Under the pieces are notes generated by a model that was not told the DNA's origin, ran no database searches, and was given only the letters and a program-made list of their open reading frames with translations. From a virus: a stretch of 35,349 nt of DNA. The stretch covers positions 1 to 35,349 of the IMG/VR virus record IMGVR_UViG_3300037294_000436. One strand, 5' to 3'. Shown here in pieces: positions 7,261 through 13,689 of the stretch. Position numbers and translations under genes: made by a program. Position 1 is the stretch's first letter. Each line of letters begins with the position of its first letter.

Positions 7261-7535
7261 CGACGGTCCTCCGGTTCTGGCCGGAGGCGCTCGTCACGAC
7301 CGGGCGCTTTGGCATCAACGATCAAGAGCAGGATGCGCGCGTCCTCGCGCTCCTCTGGCGTCTCTCCGTGCTGGACCAAAACCTTGCACGCCATGCGCAG
7401 CAAGTGGTCGGAATGATGCACGACGTCGGCCACAACAATTCGGGCTTCGCGCCGACGCTCATCGATCCAGTCCTGGCGGGCTTCATCGCGTTCAGCGCGC
7501 TGGCTGCGCTTGCGAAAAGGGTGGGGCACGCTCAT
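7257..7535 (-). CDS. Small charged protein of the early operon, unknown function
   Basis: The 92-residue protein starts MSVPHPFRKRSQRAERDEAR. It is rich in Arg, Glu and Asp, mostly helical in appearance, with no membrane segment or known motif. The ATG at 7535 is chosen because it overlaps the stop of the excisionase-like gene as ATGA; the longer frame upstream lies within that gene and has shadow composition. Gene order suggests a role in early replication or regulation. Confidence 0.7.
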   Translation of the reverse strand: MSVPHPFRKRSQRAERDEARQDWIDERRREARIVVADVVHHSDHLLRMACKVLVQHGETPEEREDARILLLIVDAKAPGRDERLRPEPEDRR

Positions 7536-7807
7536 CGCCGCCCCCGAGGGTTTTTTCCTGCGCACCGGGATGAGGCATTGCGATCCTGCTCCTGCGCCAG
7601 AAGCCAAGCACGCACGGTGTCGCGTCGGTAGAGCACCTTGCGCCCGACTTGGGTCGGCGCAGGGCCAATGCGCCGGGCGGTCCAGCGACAAAGTGTTTCT
7701 GGGGTCAGGTCCAGTTCAGCGGCGAGTTCCGCGCGGCTCATCCATTCCGACAGCATGGGCCGGGTGCCAACACCGCCCATTGTGCTGTCCAATTCGAGGT
7801 CAGACAT
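7532..7807 (-). CDS. Excisionase/AlpA-like helix-turn-helix DNA-binding protein
   Basis: The 91-residue protein has a MerR/HTH_17-type fold at about residues 23-72: MSRAELAAELDLTPETLCRW, then a Lys-x-Leu-Tyr-Arg-Arg-x-x-Val-xx-Trp-Leu wing (KVLYRRDTVRAWL). This is the usual layout of phage excisionases and AlpA-type activators. I chose the ATG at 7807 because AAGGAG lies six bases upstream; the in-frame ATG two codons earlier would touch that site. It is the first gene of the five-gene early operon, just downstream of operator-like repeats, so it may act both as directionality factor for the integrase and as early regulator. Confidence 0.8.
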   Translation of the reverse strand: MSDLELDSTMGGVGTRPMLSEWMSRAELAAELDLTPETLCRWTARRIGPAPTQVGRKVLYRRDTVRAWLLAQEQDRNASSRCAGKNPRGRR

Positions 7808-7871
7808 GTGCATCTCCTTGCAACATCCGAGGACAGCCCCCGGACGCCGCGAAGAAAGCAGACGCGTCCCA

Positions 7872-7924
7872 CCGGAATTTAGGAATAAACCGGAATAAAT
7901 ACGCCGGGACTTATTCCGGTTATT
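7872..7924. promoter_or_regulatory. Operator-like repeats in front of the early operon
   Basis: A 22-bp element at 7872-7893, starting CCGGAATTTAGG and ending AATAAACCGG, recurs with one mismatch at 10360-10381 in front of int. It is followed by GGAATAAA (7892-7899) and by an inverted copy, TTATTCCGGTTATT (7911-7924). The repeats lie 65-117 bp upstream of the first early gene and include TTGATT-like promoter sequence on the minus strand at their distal edge. This is the expected place for a repressor to block the early promoter. Confidence 0.65.
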
Positions 7925-8378
7925 GAGAATCAATGACTTACATAGCTTTTAGGGTGCTACAGCGACGGCTCATTTGACCTGAGTAGGCAGAATCAATCCC
8001 TGGACACAGTTAAACCGACAGGTCGGCACGGGCCTTATGTTGCCTGAGGCGTGTGTCCTTGCTGTGCGCCGTTGGGCATTGCGGTCAGCCCGTTGTGCAC
8101 ATTGGTTTGGATTTTGCCGCTATTTTGAATGACCACCAGTGATAGAGCAAACGTCAGTCGTGATTTTCTCGCGCGGGAACAGATGGTTGGGGTTCGATCC
8201 GGAAATATTATTAGGGACTTCACGCACTTCCCAAAGGGTCACTGACCGCAGGGCCGTGCCGCTGTGCCCGACGGCTTCCGGCATCGGGCCGGAGCCGCAT
8301 TCTGCGATCCGGCACGCTGATACCGCAGTGGCCGGAATTGCCGAGCGCACCGGCGTTGCGGAGAAAAAGGAAACTGAC
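7925..8378. other. Intergenic region between divergent early genes
   Basis: These 454 bases separate the minus-strand early operon from the plus-strand 8379-9005 gene. The open frame continues upstream of 8379 to 8139, but its translation lacks a ribosome site and has random-looking composition. Several short CCGGAA and CCGGCA elements occur (8198, 8310, 8331), related to the operator core. I cannot define a promoter with confidence. Confidence 0.4.
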
Positions 8379-9005
8379 ATGCCAAAGATTTCGAGGGCAT
8401 TTTTCTATTTGACCGAGTTGCCGATTCGTTGGGGGCGCAGCCTGCCCGAGATTACGGGCTGGGCGCTCGCAGGGCGGCTTAACCTCATGGTCCCGATCGC
8501 GCCCGTGCAATGCGGGATTGAGCGCGCGAGTGGGATTGTCCGCGTGCGGGCGGAGGACGTGGCCCGGCTGTTTCACCCGGATCATCCAATACACTTGTCT
8601 TGTGCGGTCATTCGCATCCTGCCGACGGGTGCGTTGGACCCGGTGTATGTGACGGACCCCGCAGGCGGAATCGAGGTCCGGCTGCGTGATCTGATGCTGG
8701 ACGCTGAAGAAGTCAGCGATTTTGAGCAGGTCAATGACTTACTGGGCATCGGCACGCGATCCACCCGGAAAAAGACCGGTGGGAATTCTGGCCAGGGGCG
8801 CCCTGCAGCATACGAATGGGAAACCATGCTGGTGGATGTAATGATCGATATTTCCGAAAACGGTTTACCGGACAAGCAGGACGACTTCTTGAAGCTGATC
8901 CTCGATTGGTTCACCGTGAACAGCGCTGATGGCATGGTGCCGGAGGTCAGCACGGTTCGGAAGCGCTACGCGCCGATTTGGTGGCGGCTGCACGACCGGC
9001 TCTGA
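8379..9005 (+). CDS. Unknown protein between integrase and early operon, candidate lysogeny regulator
   Basis: The 208-residue protein starts MPKISRAFFYLTELPIRWGR. The ATG at 8379 is preceded by AAGGAA at seven bases. The N-terminal block continues LPEITGWALAGRL, which could be a degenerate DNA-binding or sensor helix pair. The middle is beta-rich (VRVRAEDVARLFHP, then VRLRDLMLDAEEVSDFE). A Gly/Lys linker leads to a helical C-terminal block (YEWETMLVDVMIDISENGLP, then FTVNSADGMVPEVSTVRKRY, then APIWWRL). I recall relatives only as hypothetical proteins beside integrases in alphaproteobacteria. It is the one gene transcribed against the early operon and int, and its flanks carry the shared operator-like sites. 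By position it is the best candidate for the immunity repressor or lysis-lysogeny switch; no canonical CI-like motif is seen. Confidence 0.8.
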   Translation: MPKISRAFFYLTELPIRWGRSLPEITGWALAGRLNLMVPIAPVQCGIERASGIVRVRAEDVARLFHPDHPIHLSCAVIRILPTGALDPVYVTDPAGGIEVRLRDLMLDAEEVSDFEQVNDLLGIGTRSTRKKTGGNSGQGRPAAYEWETMLVDVMIDISENGLPDKQDDFLKLILDWFTVNSADGMVPEVSTVRKRYAPIWWRLHDRL

Positions 9006-9042
9006 AAAATGAAACCGAGGGCTGCGATCACGCAGTCCTCGG
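9006..9042. terminator. Shared terminator hairpin between converging genes
   Basis: A stem CCGAGG-(bulge)-CTGCG with loop ATCA pairs across 9015-9042. On the minus strand it is followed by TTTCATTTTTC, so it ends integrase transcription; it overlaps the last codons of int. On the plus strand the T run is weak. Confidence 0.65.
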
Positions 9043-10287
9043 CGTCTTATCGCTTGAATGCACAAGTTTTGGGCGCGCGCTAAAGATACTTGCCACCGCA
9101 TTGACGCCCTCTCTCAGTGGGGTGTCCATCAGATGGGCATAGCGCTGCGTGGTGGTCATCTGCGTGTGCCCAAGTAGTCGACCAATCATTTCAAGCGACG
9201 CCCCGCCGCTCACGAGGAGCGAGGCAAACGTGTGGCGCAGGTCGTGGATGCGGACGCCCTCGATTTGCGCCTCCTTCTGCATCCTGATCCAGAAACGGCG
9301 GATTTCCTGCACTGGCTGGCCCGGTGTGTCTCCGGGAAATAGCCATGGGCAGCCCTTGGGCACGATCAGGCGCTGTTGCCGGACCAACTTGGCTGCATCG
9401 TTAGAAATCGGGATGCGGTGAATTTTGCGCTGCTTGGTAGTCGCCGCAGGTTTGGACCAGCTGCCAAACTCGAGGTTAAAATCCTCAAACCGCGCTGTGC
9501 GCACCTCGCCGACGCGCGAACCCGTCAACATGCACATGCGAATGATCGCAGAGCCCCGTTGATCTTCGGCACAATCCAGCGCAGCTGCAAGGCGTTCGAT
9601 CTCCTCTAAGCTCAAAAAGCGTTCTCGACTGTTTTCTGTGCGTTGATGGAATTTCTGCGCCGGATTATCCCTTCGCCATTCCCATTCGATCGCAAGGTTG
9701 AACATCTTGCGCAAGACTTGCCCCAAACGATTGGCGCGGATCGGTGTGGGCTTTGCGCCCTGCAACTTGCGCGCACGATTGTTTGGTTTTTTCTTGTGCG
9801 GCCGCGCACGGCCCTTGGCCACCTCGTCGAGTAGAAGCGCGACATCGCGCTTGGAAATTTCTGTCACCAGCCGCGTTCCCCAAGCCGGTTCGACCATCTT
9901 GCGCATCATCGAGATCTGGTCTGCCTGTGAGCGCGGTGCCAAGCGTGGCAAATGCTCTTCGATGTAGCGATCAACCATGTCGCTCACCGTGGGGGCCGTG
10001 CGCTGCTGATCCCGTGCACTGTGGGGGTCTATATCTGCATCAATCTGGCGGCGCAGCTCTTTGGCGCGTTCACGAGCCGCGGCAACTGTCCATTCCGGCC
10101 ACGGCCCAATCCGGTATCGGCGCTGCCGTCCGTTGATGCGGTAGTCCATAGTGAACGCGCGACTGCCAGAACGATAGATCCTGATCGCGAAGCCCGCGAT
10201 GTCGCTGTCGAATATCTGATAGTCGCGCCCCACTTTTGGCGTCGCGCCGCGAACTAGTTTTTCGTTTATTTTCAATTTTGTAGGCAT
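9028..10287 (-). CDS. int: Tyrosine-recombinase integrase (DUF4102/P4-type)
   Basis: The enzyme has 419 residues and recombines phage and host attachment sites. The N-terminal arm-binding domain (1-95) has the DUF4102 pattern (DSDIAGFAIRIYRSGSRAF, then RYRIGPWPEWTVAAAR). A core-binding helical domain spans about 96-215. The catalytic domain has R258 in LTGSRVGEVR, a Lys near 285-288, HDLRH with H348 and R351, LLGH with H374, and nucleophile Y383 in TQRYAHL; all key residues are present. The ATG at 10287 has GGGAG six bases upstream. The gene reads away from an att site built from the 3' half of tRNA-fMet at 10715-10762, which it presumably uses. An operator-like copy 73 bp upstream suggests co-regulation with the early operon. 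Confidence 0.97.
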   Translation of the reverse strand: MPTKLKINEKLVRGATPKVGRDYQIFDSDIAGFAIRIYRSGSRAFTMDYRINGRQRRYRIGPWPEWTVAAARERAKELRRQIDADIDPHSARDQQRTAPTVSDMVDRYIEEHLPRLAPRSQADQISMMRKMVEPAWGTRLVTEISKRDVALLLDEVAKGRARPHKKKPNNRARKLQGAKPTPIRANRLGQVLRKMFNLAIEWEWRRDNPAQKFHQRTENSRERFLSLEEIERLAAALDCAEDQRGSAIIRMCMLTGSRVGEVRTARFEDFNLEFGSWSKPAATTKQRKIHRIPISNDAAKLVRQQRLIVPKGCPWLFPGDTPGQPVQEIRRFWIRMQKEAQIEGVRIHDLRHTFASLLVSGGASLEMIGRLLGHTQMTTTQRYAHLMDTPLREGVNAVASIFSARPKLVHSSDKTPRTA

Positions 10288-10359
10288 CTGAACTCCCTTG
10301 TTGAAGTTGCTAACAGGCGTAGATTCGCGCCTCTATCAAGTTCAACCACGCCCAGTGCG

Positions 10360-10381
10360 CCGGAATTCAGGAATAAACCGG
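10360..10381. promoter_or_regulatory. Operator-like site in front of int
   Basis: These 22 bp, starting CCGGAATTCAGG and ending AATAAACCGG, match the 7872-7893 site at 21 of 22 positions. A related TTATTCCG follows at 10399-10406. It lies 73 bp upstream of the int start, where a regulator could control integrase expression. Confidence 0.65.
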
Positions 10382-10714
10382 CGAAAGAAGGGATGGGATT
10401 ATTCCGCAAGGCGCGCCCCCGCGATGAAAGAGTGCCCTTTGGCCAGCGAACTTACTCACGGCTGACAGGCCTTCTTTATCCGTGCACTTTGGAAAGCGCT
10501 CTGCGGTTTTTGGCTTGTTCGGAAGCGATTATTGCGATTATGATCGTCGCAATCCACGTCAACAATACGTCAACCAACTGATCACATGCCGGAGCCTGCT
10601 TACGCTGTTTCAACGCACTCAAGCGCAATCAAGATCAAGAGCCAAAGTTGCGAGATATCAAACGGTTGCCGGTAAATAATTGAAAAATAAAGATTGTTTA
10701 AAAACAAGGAGTTA
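10382..10714. other. Spacer between int promoter region and att site
   Basis: A 62-codon plus-strand frame (10393-10581) ends with a hydrophobic stretch (FLACSEAIIAIMIVAIHV), but its ribosome site is poor and I do not recognise it. The last 60 bases are very A+T-rich, as is common on the phage side of an attachment core. Confidence 0.35.
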
Positions 10715-10762
10715 GGGCTCATAACCTGAAGGTCGTAGGTTCAAATCCTACTCCCGCAACCA
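10715..10762 (+). other. Attachment-site core: 3' half of a tRNA-fMet gene
   Basis: The 48 bases run from the anticodon arm (GGGCTCATAACC, anticodon CAT) through the T arm (GGTTCAAATCC) and acceptor strand (ACTCCCGCAACCA) of an initiator tRNA. No 5' half is present upstream, so this is a tRNA fragment carried by the phage, not a working tRNA gene. Integrases that use tRNA genes carry such a fragment to restore the tRNA on insertion. It sits between int and the late-operon terminator, the normal attP position. Confidence 0.85.
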
Positions 10763-10783
10763 AAATACTACACGATATCAAAG

Positions 10784-10825
10784 ACTTAAAGCCCGACTTA
10801 ATCAGTCGGGCTTTAAGTGTTTTTG
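10784..10825 (+). terminator. Strong hairpin terminator after the att core
   Basis: A 15-bp perfect stem (ACTTAAAGCCCGACT and complement) with a 5-base loop is followed by GTTTTT. It would terminate plus-strand transcripts, including a tRNA restored at this site. Confidence 0.85.
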
Positions 10826-10826
10826 T

Positions 10827-10846
10827 CTGACTCAACGCTGACTCAA
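10827..10846 (+). repeat. Two direct repeats beside att, possible integrase arm sites
   Basis: CTGACTCAA occurs at 10827-10835 and again at 10838-10846, an 11-bp period that puts both on one face of the helix. Direct repeats of this size near the core are typical of integrase arm-type sites. I found no clear copy on the int side of the core. Confidence 0.5.
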
Positions 10847-10894
10847 TATTTTTGCCGAACAGCGCACGCAAACCCAAGACGCCTTGATTCCAAA

Positions 10895-10926
10895 CGAAAA
10901 AAGCCCCCGGGATTAACCGAGGGGCT
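10895..10926 (-). terminator. Late-operon terminator
   Basis: On the minus strand AGCCCCTCGG pairs with CCCGGGGGCT (ten pairs, one G-T wobble, loop TTAAT) and is followed by six T. It lies 234 bp beyond the last late gene and just before the att core, closing the long leftward late transcript. Confidence 0.85.
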
Positions 10927-10937
10927 GTGGAAGACGA

Positions 10938-11117
10938 ATGGATGCTGAGTTGCTCAAAGAACTTTGCGTGCAAATTCCTCTAAAGTACGCACCGTTGGCG
11001 CATAGAACTTCGCATAAGCACCTTTTTTGCGATCCCGCAGCTGCCGTTAGAATTGCAGCTGACGAGGCAATTCGTCGATTGCATACATTCTCGACCAACT
11101 TGACCGCACAATCGTGA
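10938..11117 (+). CDS. Possible 59-residue protein, doubtful
   Basis: The frame starts ATG 10938 (MDAELLKELCVQIPLKYAPL) and ends TGA 11115-11117. The opening is protein-like, but the ribosome site is weak and the frame lies antisense to the end of the late transcript. I recognise no family. It fills most of the 233 bases between the late terminator and the last late gene. Confidence 0.2.
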   Translation: MDAELLKELCVQIPLKYAPLAHRTSHKHLFCDPAAAVRIAADEAIRRLHTFSTNLTAQS

Positions 11118-11159
11118 AGCTCTGGCCGTCCTAGGATGCTACGACAATCGGAGCAGCCG

Positions 11160-11555
11160 TCACCGTGAACATCGCCGGGCCACCAGCGCGCCAGCGTCGC
11201 CGAGGATCACTGCAGGAATTAGAATCGCCGCGATATCCCAGAAGCGGGAGGGAATGTCGTCGATGGTGAGCGTCCAGCCGAAAAGCGGATTCAGGATCGA
11301 GACTGCGAAGACGGCGGTCCACCAGACGCCGAAGGGCACCACGATCAGCAGCCGCCCGATGCGGGTGGCGCTCCACCGATCCGACTGCTCTGCCACCGCG
11401 ATATCCCGCGCCACCTCGAGGCTGGCGATCTGCTTCTCGGCCGTCAGGCGCTCGCTGTCGTTCTGGGCGGCCAGTCGCAGGCGGTGCGCCTCGAGGAGGG
11501 GTTCGGTGAACTTCTCAACGATGCCTCCGGTGAGAAGGCGTAGGATCCAGCTCAC
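11160..11555 (-). CDS. Small membrane protein of the lysis cassette
   Basis: The 131-residue product starts (V/M)SWILRLLTGGIVEKFTEPL. Residues 15-65 form an amphipathic or coiled helix rich in Glu, Arg and Ala. Two hydrophobic segments follow (about 72-92 and 102-122, IGRLLIVVPFGVWWTAVFAV and FWDIAAILIPAVILG), then a basic end. The GTG at 11555 is chosen because it overlaps the stop of the holin-like gene as GTGA; a GTG eleven codons earlier is possible. It is last in the late operon after endolysin and holin. A second holin, pinholin or lysis regulator would fit, but no family is certain. Confidence 0.75.
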   Translation of the reverse strand: MSWILRLLTGGIVEKFTEPLLEAHRLRLAAQNDSERLTAEKQIASLEVARDIAVAEQSDRWSATRIGRLLIVVPFGVWWTAVFAVSILNPLFGWTLTIDDIPSRFWDIAAILIPAVILGDAGALVARRCSR

Positions 11556-11761
11556 GTCGTCCACCGCATACGCTTGGCGATCCGCCACCAGACCAGTCCG
11601 ACCAGGGCGACCAATCCTGCCGCCGCCTGGCCGATCAAATCGATCATGCCGGGATCATTGCTGATCAAGTGGACAAGTTCGGGGGGCAAGCCTGCCTTTG
11701 CCAAATAGCCTGCTCCGATATAAAGAGCGATCCGGATTAACGGTTGCAGTTCACTCATCAT
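11552..11761 (-). CDS. Holin-like two-helix membrane protein
   Basis: This 69-residue protein has two hydrophobic helices (about residues 8-25, LIRIALYIGAGYLAKAG, and 42-60, LIGQAAAGLVALVGLVWW) joined by a short loop and ending in a basic tail (RIAKRMRWTT). Size, topology, position directly after the endolysin and the ATG-TGA overlap with it all indicate a holin that permeabilises the inner membrane. The sequence resembles small putative holins of the Pam3-gp28 type, but the exact class is not certain. Confidence 0.8.
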   Translation of the reverse strand: MMSELQPLIRIALYIGAGYLAKAGLPPELVHLISNDPGMIDLIGQAAAGLVALVGLVWWRIAKRMRWTT

Positions 11762-12534
11762 GGTTTGGCCTCCTCTGCGACCTGCTGCATTGCCGCCGCC
11801 CGCGCCAGATCGTGGCGCCTGCGGCCGATCATGTTGATGATTGCGAGGGCCAGCAGGATCCCGCCTCCGATCAGGGCCCACTCCGGAATGTCGGCGAAGG
11901 TGATGCCACCGCCGCCTGCCGCCGCAGTTCCACTGGCGGTTTGGGCTTCGCGCTTCGCCTGCTGGGTGGCGCGGTCCTTTTCCTCAATCAGGACAGGACG
12001 TGCCTGCGCCCCGATACTTTCCGCAGTCATTCGCAGCGCCACAGCCTCGACGCGCGCCACCCGTGCAGACCAGCCGCGCCCGAAGGTGCTCCAGGTGCGC
12101 AGGCCGCGCAGGAAGCCCATGCGGACCGCGCAGGCGCGCTTGATGGCGTCGACAGGCGTGGCGTCGTTAGCGGCCGCCAGCGTCGCCGGTCCCATCTTGC
12201 CGTCGGCGGTGGCGCCCACCGCGCGCTGCAGCCATTGAACGCCGCGCCTGACGCCGCTGTTCACGGCGGGATCGAGGGCGACAAGATCGACGCCTTGGCG
12301 GAGGTCGTCGCCGCGCACAGGGTTCCAATAGCGCGCGCGGTAGATCGTCTCCGCTTCCCGCTTGGTCAGGCTCCGGACGTCGTCCTTGGTCACCGGCCCG
12401 CCGCGCCAGTCGCGCAGCGTCCCGATGGTGATGCCCATGTTCGTGGCACCGCCCGGGTCCTTCGGGTGATCGACGTAGCCGCCCTCGTGGGCGAAGATTT
12501 CCGCCATGCAGGCGGTGAAGTTGTCTCGGGCCAT
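11758..12534 (-). CDS. GH108 family endolysin with C-terminal membrane segment
   Basis: The 258-residue muramidase cuts the glycan strands of peptidoglycan. The GH108 catalytic Glu is E17 in HEGGYVDHPKDPGGATNMG, and the blocks LTKREAETIYRARYW and WLQRAVGATADGKMGPAT (a peptidoglycan-binding-like end) follow. After about residue 180 there is an unusual tail: a charged Ala/Gln stretch, then a membrane helix at 218-236 (EWALIGGGILLALAIINMIG), then RRRHD and a short cytoplasmic-type end. No N-terminal signal is present. The ATG at 12534 has GGAAGGAG upstream. It lies just behind an intrinsic terminator and is followed by the holin-like gene with overlap. Confidence 0.93.
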   Translation of the reverse strand: MARDNFTACMAEIFAHEGGYVDHPKDPGGATNMGITIGTLRDWRGGPVTKDDVRSLTKREAETIYRARYWNPVRGDDLRQGVDLVALDPAVNSGVRRGVQWLQRAVGATADGKMGPATLAAANDATPVDAIKRACAVRMGFLRGLRTWSTFGRGWSARVARVEAVALRMTAESIGAQARPVLIEEKDRATQQAKREAQTASGTAAAGGGGITFADIPEWALIGGGILLALAIINMIGRRRHDLARAAAMQQVAEEAKP

Positions 12535-12553
12535 GGCTGGCTCCTTCCGGGCA

Positions 12554-12580
12554 TAAAAAAACCCGCCTGCGAGGGCGGGT
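12554..12580 (-). terminator. Intrinsic terminator just upstream of the endolysin gene
   Basis: On the minus strand ACCCGCC pairs with GGCGGGT (loop about six bases) and is followed by seven T. The T run ends about 20 bases before the endolysin start, inside the late operon. It can limit lysis-gene transcription unless transcription is antiterminated. Confidence 0.85.
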
Positions 12581-12623
12581 GGTGACTTTCTTGATCGGGT
12601 CTTGATCGTGCGCTGATGCACAG

Positions 12624-12887
12624 TCAGCGGTCGGTCAACTTCCGGTCGAGGCGCTCGAGGGTCCTGCCGATGCCGAGCAGGCTTTCCTCGATGCGACCCA
12701 GCTGCACGGCTTGCTGTGCTGCCGAGGCGGCCTGCGCCTCGACCTTCACCTCGAGCTTGGCGATCTCGCGCTCGTTCTGTTTGCTCTGCGCGGAGGCCTT
12801 CGAGAGAGCCACTTCAATTCTCGCCCACAGACCGGCCAAGCCCAGGAGCAGTGGCCAGACCGCCTGTATCGTTTCCCAATTCGGCAT
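12624..12887 (-). CDS. Small membrane-anchored coiled-coil protein, spanin-like position
   Basis: The 87-residue protein has one N-terminal hydrophobic helix (about 8-26, AVWPLLLGLAGLWARIEVAL) and then a long charged helix with heptad-like spacing (QSKQNEREIAKLEVKVEAQ and onward), predicted to be a coiled coil. The ATG at 12887 has GGAG nine bases upstream. A membrane anchor plus coiled coil in a lysis cassette is the layout of an inner-membrane spanin (Rz-like), but no partner lipoprotein is visible and homology is not proven. Confidence 0.7.
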   Translation of the reverse strand: MPNWETIQAVWPLLLGLAGLWARIEVALSKASAQSKQNEREIAKLEVKVEAQAASAAQQAVQLGRIEESLLGIGRTLERLDRKLTDR

Positions 12888-12935
12888 ATTTGCCTGCTCC
12901 TTTTTTCTGCTCTTCAATTTGGGTTTCCCCGCGCA

Positions 12936-13679
12936 TCAGTTTGGCACTCCCAGCGTAAGGTAATGGATGGCAATGCGGACCGAGCCTCCCGTGAAATTAC
13001 CACCCTGCGCGGTGAGCACGATGGGCGTGTCGGCATAGAACGCCTGCGGTCCGACCACGCCAACGTTCGTGCTTGCAGCAGCGACGCCGAGCGAGCCGCC
13101 GAACTTGTTCGTCTCGCCTGAAATCCCGCAGTCGTAGGAGGTCGCGCCGGTGATGGTGGTCACGGTCCGCGTCGAGACGCCGAGCGCGATGGATCGGTCC
13201 GGGATTTTAATAGTGGAGGTCACCGAGGCACCGGAAAGGCTGGAGAGGGTCTGCTCGAGGACCGCCATGCCGGTGGTGCCGCCCAGCGCGCCCAGCGCGA
13301 CGTCGACGCTGCCTGCCTGGGCAAGAAGGCCCATGGCCTCGTCCAGCGGCGTCCAAGTGGCACCAATCCGCACGACCACGCGCGCCTCATCCTGCACCCA
13401 GACCACCCAGCCGGTGCGGGCTGGCAGGCGCACCCATGCGCCGTCGGACCGCAGCGCGATGTCGCCGGTCCAGCCCGACCACGCACCGGTCGCGCCGGTG
13501 GCCACGATGTAGCGCGCGCCCTCGGCTGGTGAGCCGGGCGGGGTCGCGAGGTTGCGGTCGAGGACCGATATCTGGATGAGCCCGTCGAGCAACCGAAGCG
13601 CTTCGTTGTGGGTGACATGCTTCTGGGCCTGCGCCGCCAGGATGAATGGCAGCAGCAGGTTCGTGGATGTGTCGGCCAT
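12936..13679 (-). CDS. DUF2793 domain protein (tail fibre or receptor-binding accessory)
   Basis: This 247-residue protein has the DUF2793 domain in the first ~100 residues (LLLPFILAAQAQKHVTHNEA, then LDGLIQISVLD and GARYIVATGATGAWSGWTG). A beta-rich C-terminal region of about 110 residues (VTSTIKIPDRSIALGVSTRT onward) probably forms a trimeric knob. In Rhodobacter capsulatus GTA the DUF2793 head spike takes part in capsule binding, which suggests cell-surface recognition here too. It is the last structural gene after the megatron gene, ten bases away, before the lysis genes. Confidence 0.85.
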   Translation of the reverse strand: MADTSTNLLLPFILAAQAQKHVTHNEALRLLDGLIQISVLDRNLATPPGSPAEGARYIVATGATGAWSGWTGDIALRSDGAWVRLPARTGWVVWVQDEARVVVRIGATWTPLDEAMGLLAQAGSVDVALGALGGTTGMAVLEQTLSSLSGASVTSTIKIPDRSIALGVSTRTVTTITGATSYDCGISGETNKFGGSLGVAAASTNVGVVGPQAFYADTPIVLTAQGGNFTGGSVRIAIHYLTLGVPN

Positions 13680-13689
13680 GGGGTGTCCT

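Noticed and set aside
10719-10973. 84-codon minus-strand frame ending GVGFEPTTFRL
   Set aside because: This tail is the well-known spurious reverse translation of a tRNA T arm; the frame runs through the att core and two terminators.
11131-11376. 81-codon minus-strand frame overlapping the last lysis gene
   Set aside because: Arg/His-rich shadow frame; the overlapping 11160-11555 frame has clear membrane helices and a coupled start.
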